Shown here piece by piece: positions 4,623 through 5,074 of a stretch of 5,074 nt of DNA. The position numbers were made by a program, and so were the translations under genes. The DNA is taken from the NCBI GenBank assembly GCA_029250385.1, contig JAQXFJ010000079.1, forward strand, positions 1 to 5,074. The letters run 5' to 3'. The DNA is from Candidatus Poseidoniaceae archaeon. GTDB taxonomy: Archaea > Thermoplasmatota > Poseidoniia > Poseidoniales > Poseidoniaceae. The stretch's first letter is position 1, and each line of letters opens with the position of its first letter. The notes beneath the pieces are model-generated. The model was not told the DNA's origin. It ran no database searches and saw only the letters and a program-made list of their open reading frames with translations.

Positions 4623-5074
4623 ATAGGCATAATAGCCTGCACCGCCAGCGATCAATACCAAAAATAGCACGATATATTTCATTGCGCTGGGCTTCTTAAC
4701 CGATTGAGCAATTAGGATACTAGATTCAGTTTCAAGAGGTGGAAGAGAAATTATTGCCTCGGGTGCCGGAAGCCCTGGAAGAGGCATCCCTGGAAGTGCT
4801 GGAAGAGGTATTGGGCCGTCGTCTTGTTCGGGTTTTATTCGATCAATTGGGTATAATTCGTCTAAATCTTCTAGACCTGGAGCCTCAGGAATTGGGCCAA
4901 GTATTGTGTCCCATTGCTCTTCAAGTACGGTTGAAGTGATTGGTTTTTGCAACCATGCTACTGCTCCTGCGGAAAATTGTGCATCAGCTGCTAGTTTGGC
5001 TAAGCGCCTTGGTGCAACAAACATGATTCTTGCCTCACCACCGTGTTCTCTCATCTCAAGTGCTGCTAGGTGTC
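4605..5074 (-). CDS. Tail-anchored receiver-like protein, C-terminal part (cut by window edge)
   Basis: The frame is open to the right edge, so the N-terminus is missing; 155 residues are visible. Counting from the Met at 5052-5054, residues 1-53 look like the C-terminal half of a response-regulator receiver domain: a beta-strand (ARIMFVAP, 8-15), a helix (LAKLAADAQ), then GAVAWLQKPI (30-39) with the conserved Lys37-Pro38, and a last helix (STVLEEQWDTIL). The Thr/Ser normally ending the fourth strand is Ala14. Residues about 54-80 are acidic, 81-98 are a Pro/Leu/Gly-rich linker, and 125-144 are one membrane helix (MKYIVLFLVLIAGGAGYYAY) preceded by Lys120/Lys121 and followed by only five residues. 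The basic side should face the cytosol, so the receiver would be cytosolic and held to the membrane by its tail. The phospho-acceptor Asp would lie outside the window. The internal Met should not be taken as the start because coding continues upstream of it. Confidence 0.75.
   Translation of the reverse strand, partial: HLAALEMREHGGEARIMFVAPRRLAKLAADAQFSAGAVAWLQKPITSTVLEEQWDTILGPIPEAPGLEDLDELYPIDRIKPEQDDGPIPLPALPGMPLPGLPAPEAIISLPPLETESSILIAQSVKKPSAMKYIVLFLVLIAGGAGYYAYSNNLI
4761..4814 (-). repeat. Imperfect tandem repeat coding the Pro/Leu/Gly linker
   Basis: On the plus strand CTGGAAGAGG is followed by CAT or TAT in two copies 24 bp apart (4775-4787 and 4799-4811), with a shorter CTGGAAG copy (4790-4796) between them. 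On the coding strand this gives repeating LP/PG/LP units (residues 81-98 of the visible frame). Such a repeat can expand or shrink by slippage, so linker length may vary between relatives. Confidence 0.55.

Noticed and set aside
4739..4939. Plus-strand Leu/Glu-rich open frame that looks like a coiled coil
   Set aside because: It is the complement of the repetitive Pro/Leu-rich linker of the minus-strand receiver-like protein, whose frame carries a coherent domain and membrane helix.

Overview
The window reads as a compact, gene-dense stretch of a moderately AT-rich microbial chromosome, most likely archaeal. My best guess is marine Euryarchaeota of the Marine Group II (Poseidoniales) kind. 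That guess rests on an XRE-HTH plus paired-CBS regulator (an arrangement common in archaea), a secreted lipoprotein peptidase of the S15/CocE type, starts with little or no Shine-Dalgarno signal, TATA-like boxes close upstream of starts, and tail-to-tail genes with no spacer. No rRNA or marker gene is present, so the taxonomy is inference.

Layout: positions 1-643 (minus) hold the N-terminal 214 residues of a type II (eukaryote-like) glutamine synthetase, cut by the window edge. A divergent AT-rich control region (644-905) follows, with an 11-bp direct repeat at exactly 20 bp period and TATA candidates facing both ways. Reading away from it on the plus strand are a small unknown protein (906-1121) and, joined by a TAATG overlap, an XRE-CBS regulator (1121-1681). 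A 43-codon ORF (790-921) may precede them. The regulator ends at 1681, and a 601-residue S15/CocE-like lipoprotein hydrolase on the minus strand (1682-3487) begins its stop codon at the very next base.

A second divergent control region (3488-3582) contains a nested inverted repeat (3513-3555). It separates the hydrolase from a plus-strand pyrF (3583-4377), an OMP decarboxylase of the yeast URA3 type, which overlaps a small one-helix membrane protein (4374-4622) by GTGA. The window closes with the 3' part of a minus-strand gene (4605-5074, partial) encoding the end of a receiver-like domain, a Pro/Leu-rich linker and a C-terminal membrane anchor. Its tail overlaps the small membrane gene by 18 bp.

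Functionally there are two nitrogen/nucleotide themes (glutamine and UMP synthesis), one extracellular peptide-scavenging gene and two signalling-type proteins. The most testable idea is that the CBS-domain regulator, which could sense adenine nucleotides, controls the divergent glutamine synthetase and its own operon through the repeated box between them. The points most worth checking are that direct-repeat operator, the Arg-to-Ser change at the phosphate-binding position of PyrF, and the tail-anchored receiver-like protein. I found no mobile element, CRISPR array, tRNA or rRNA.
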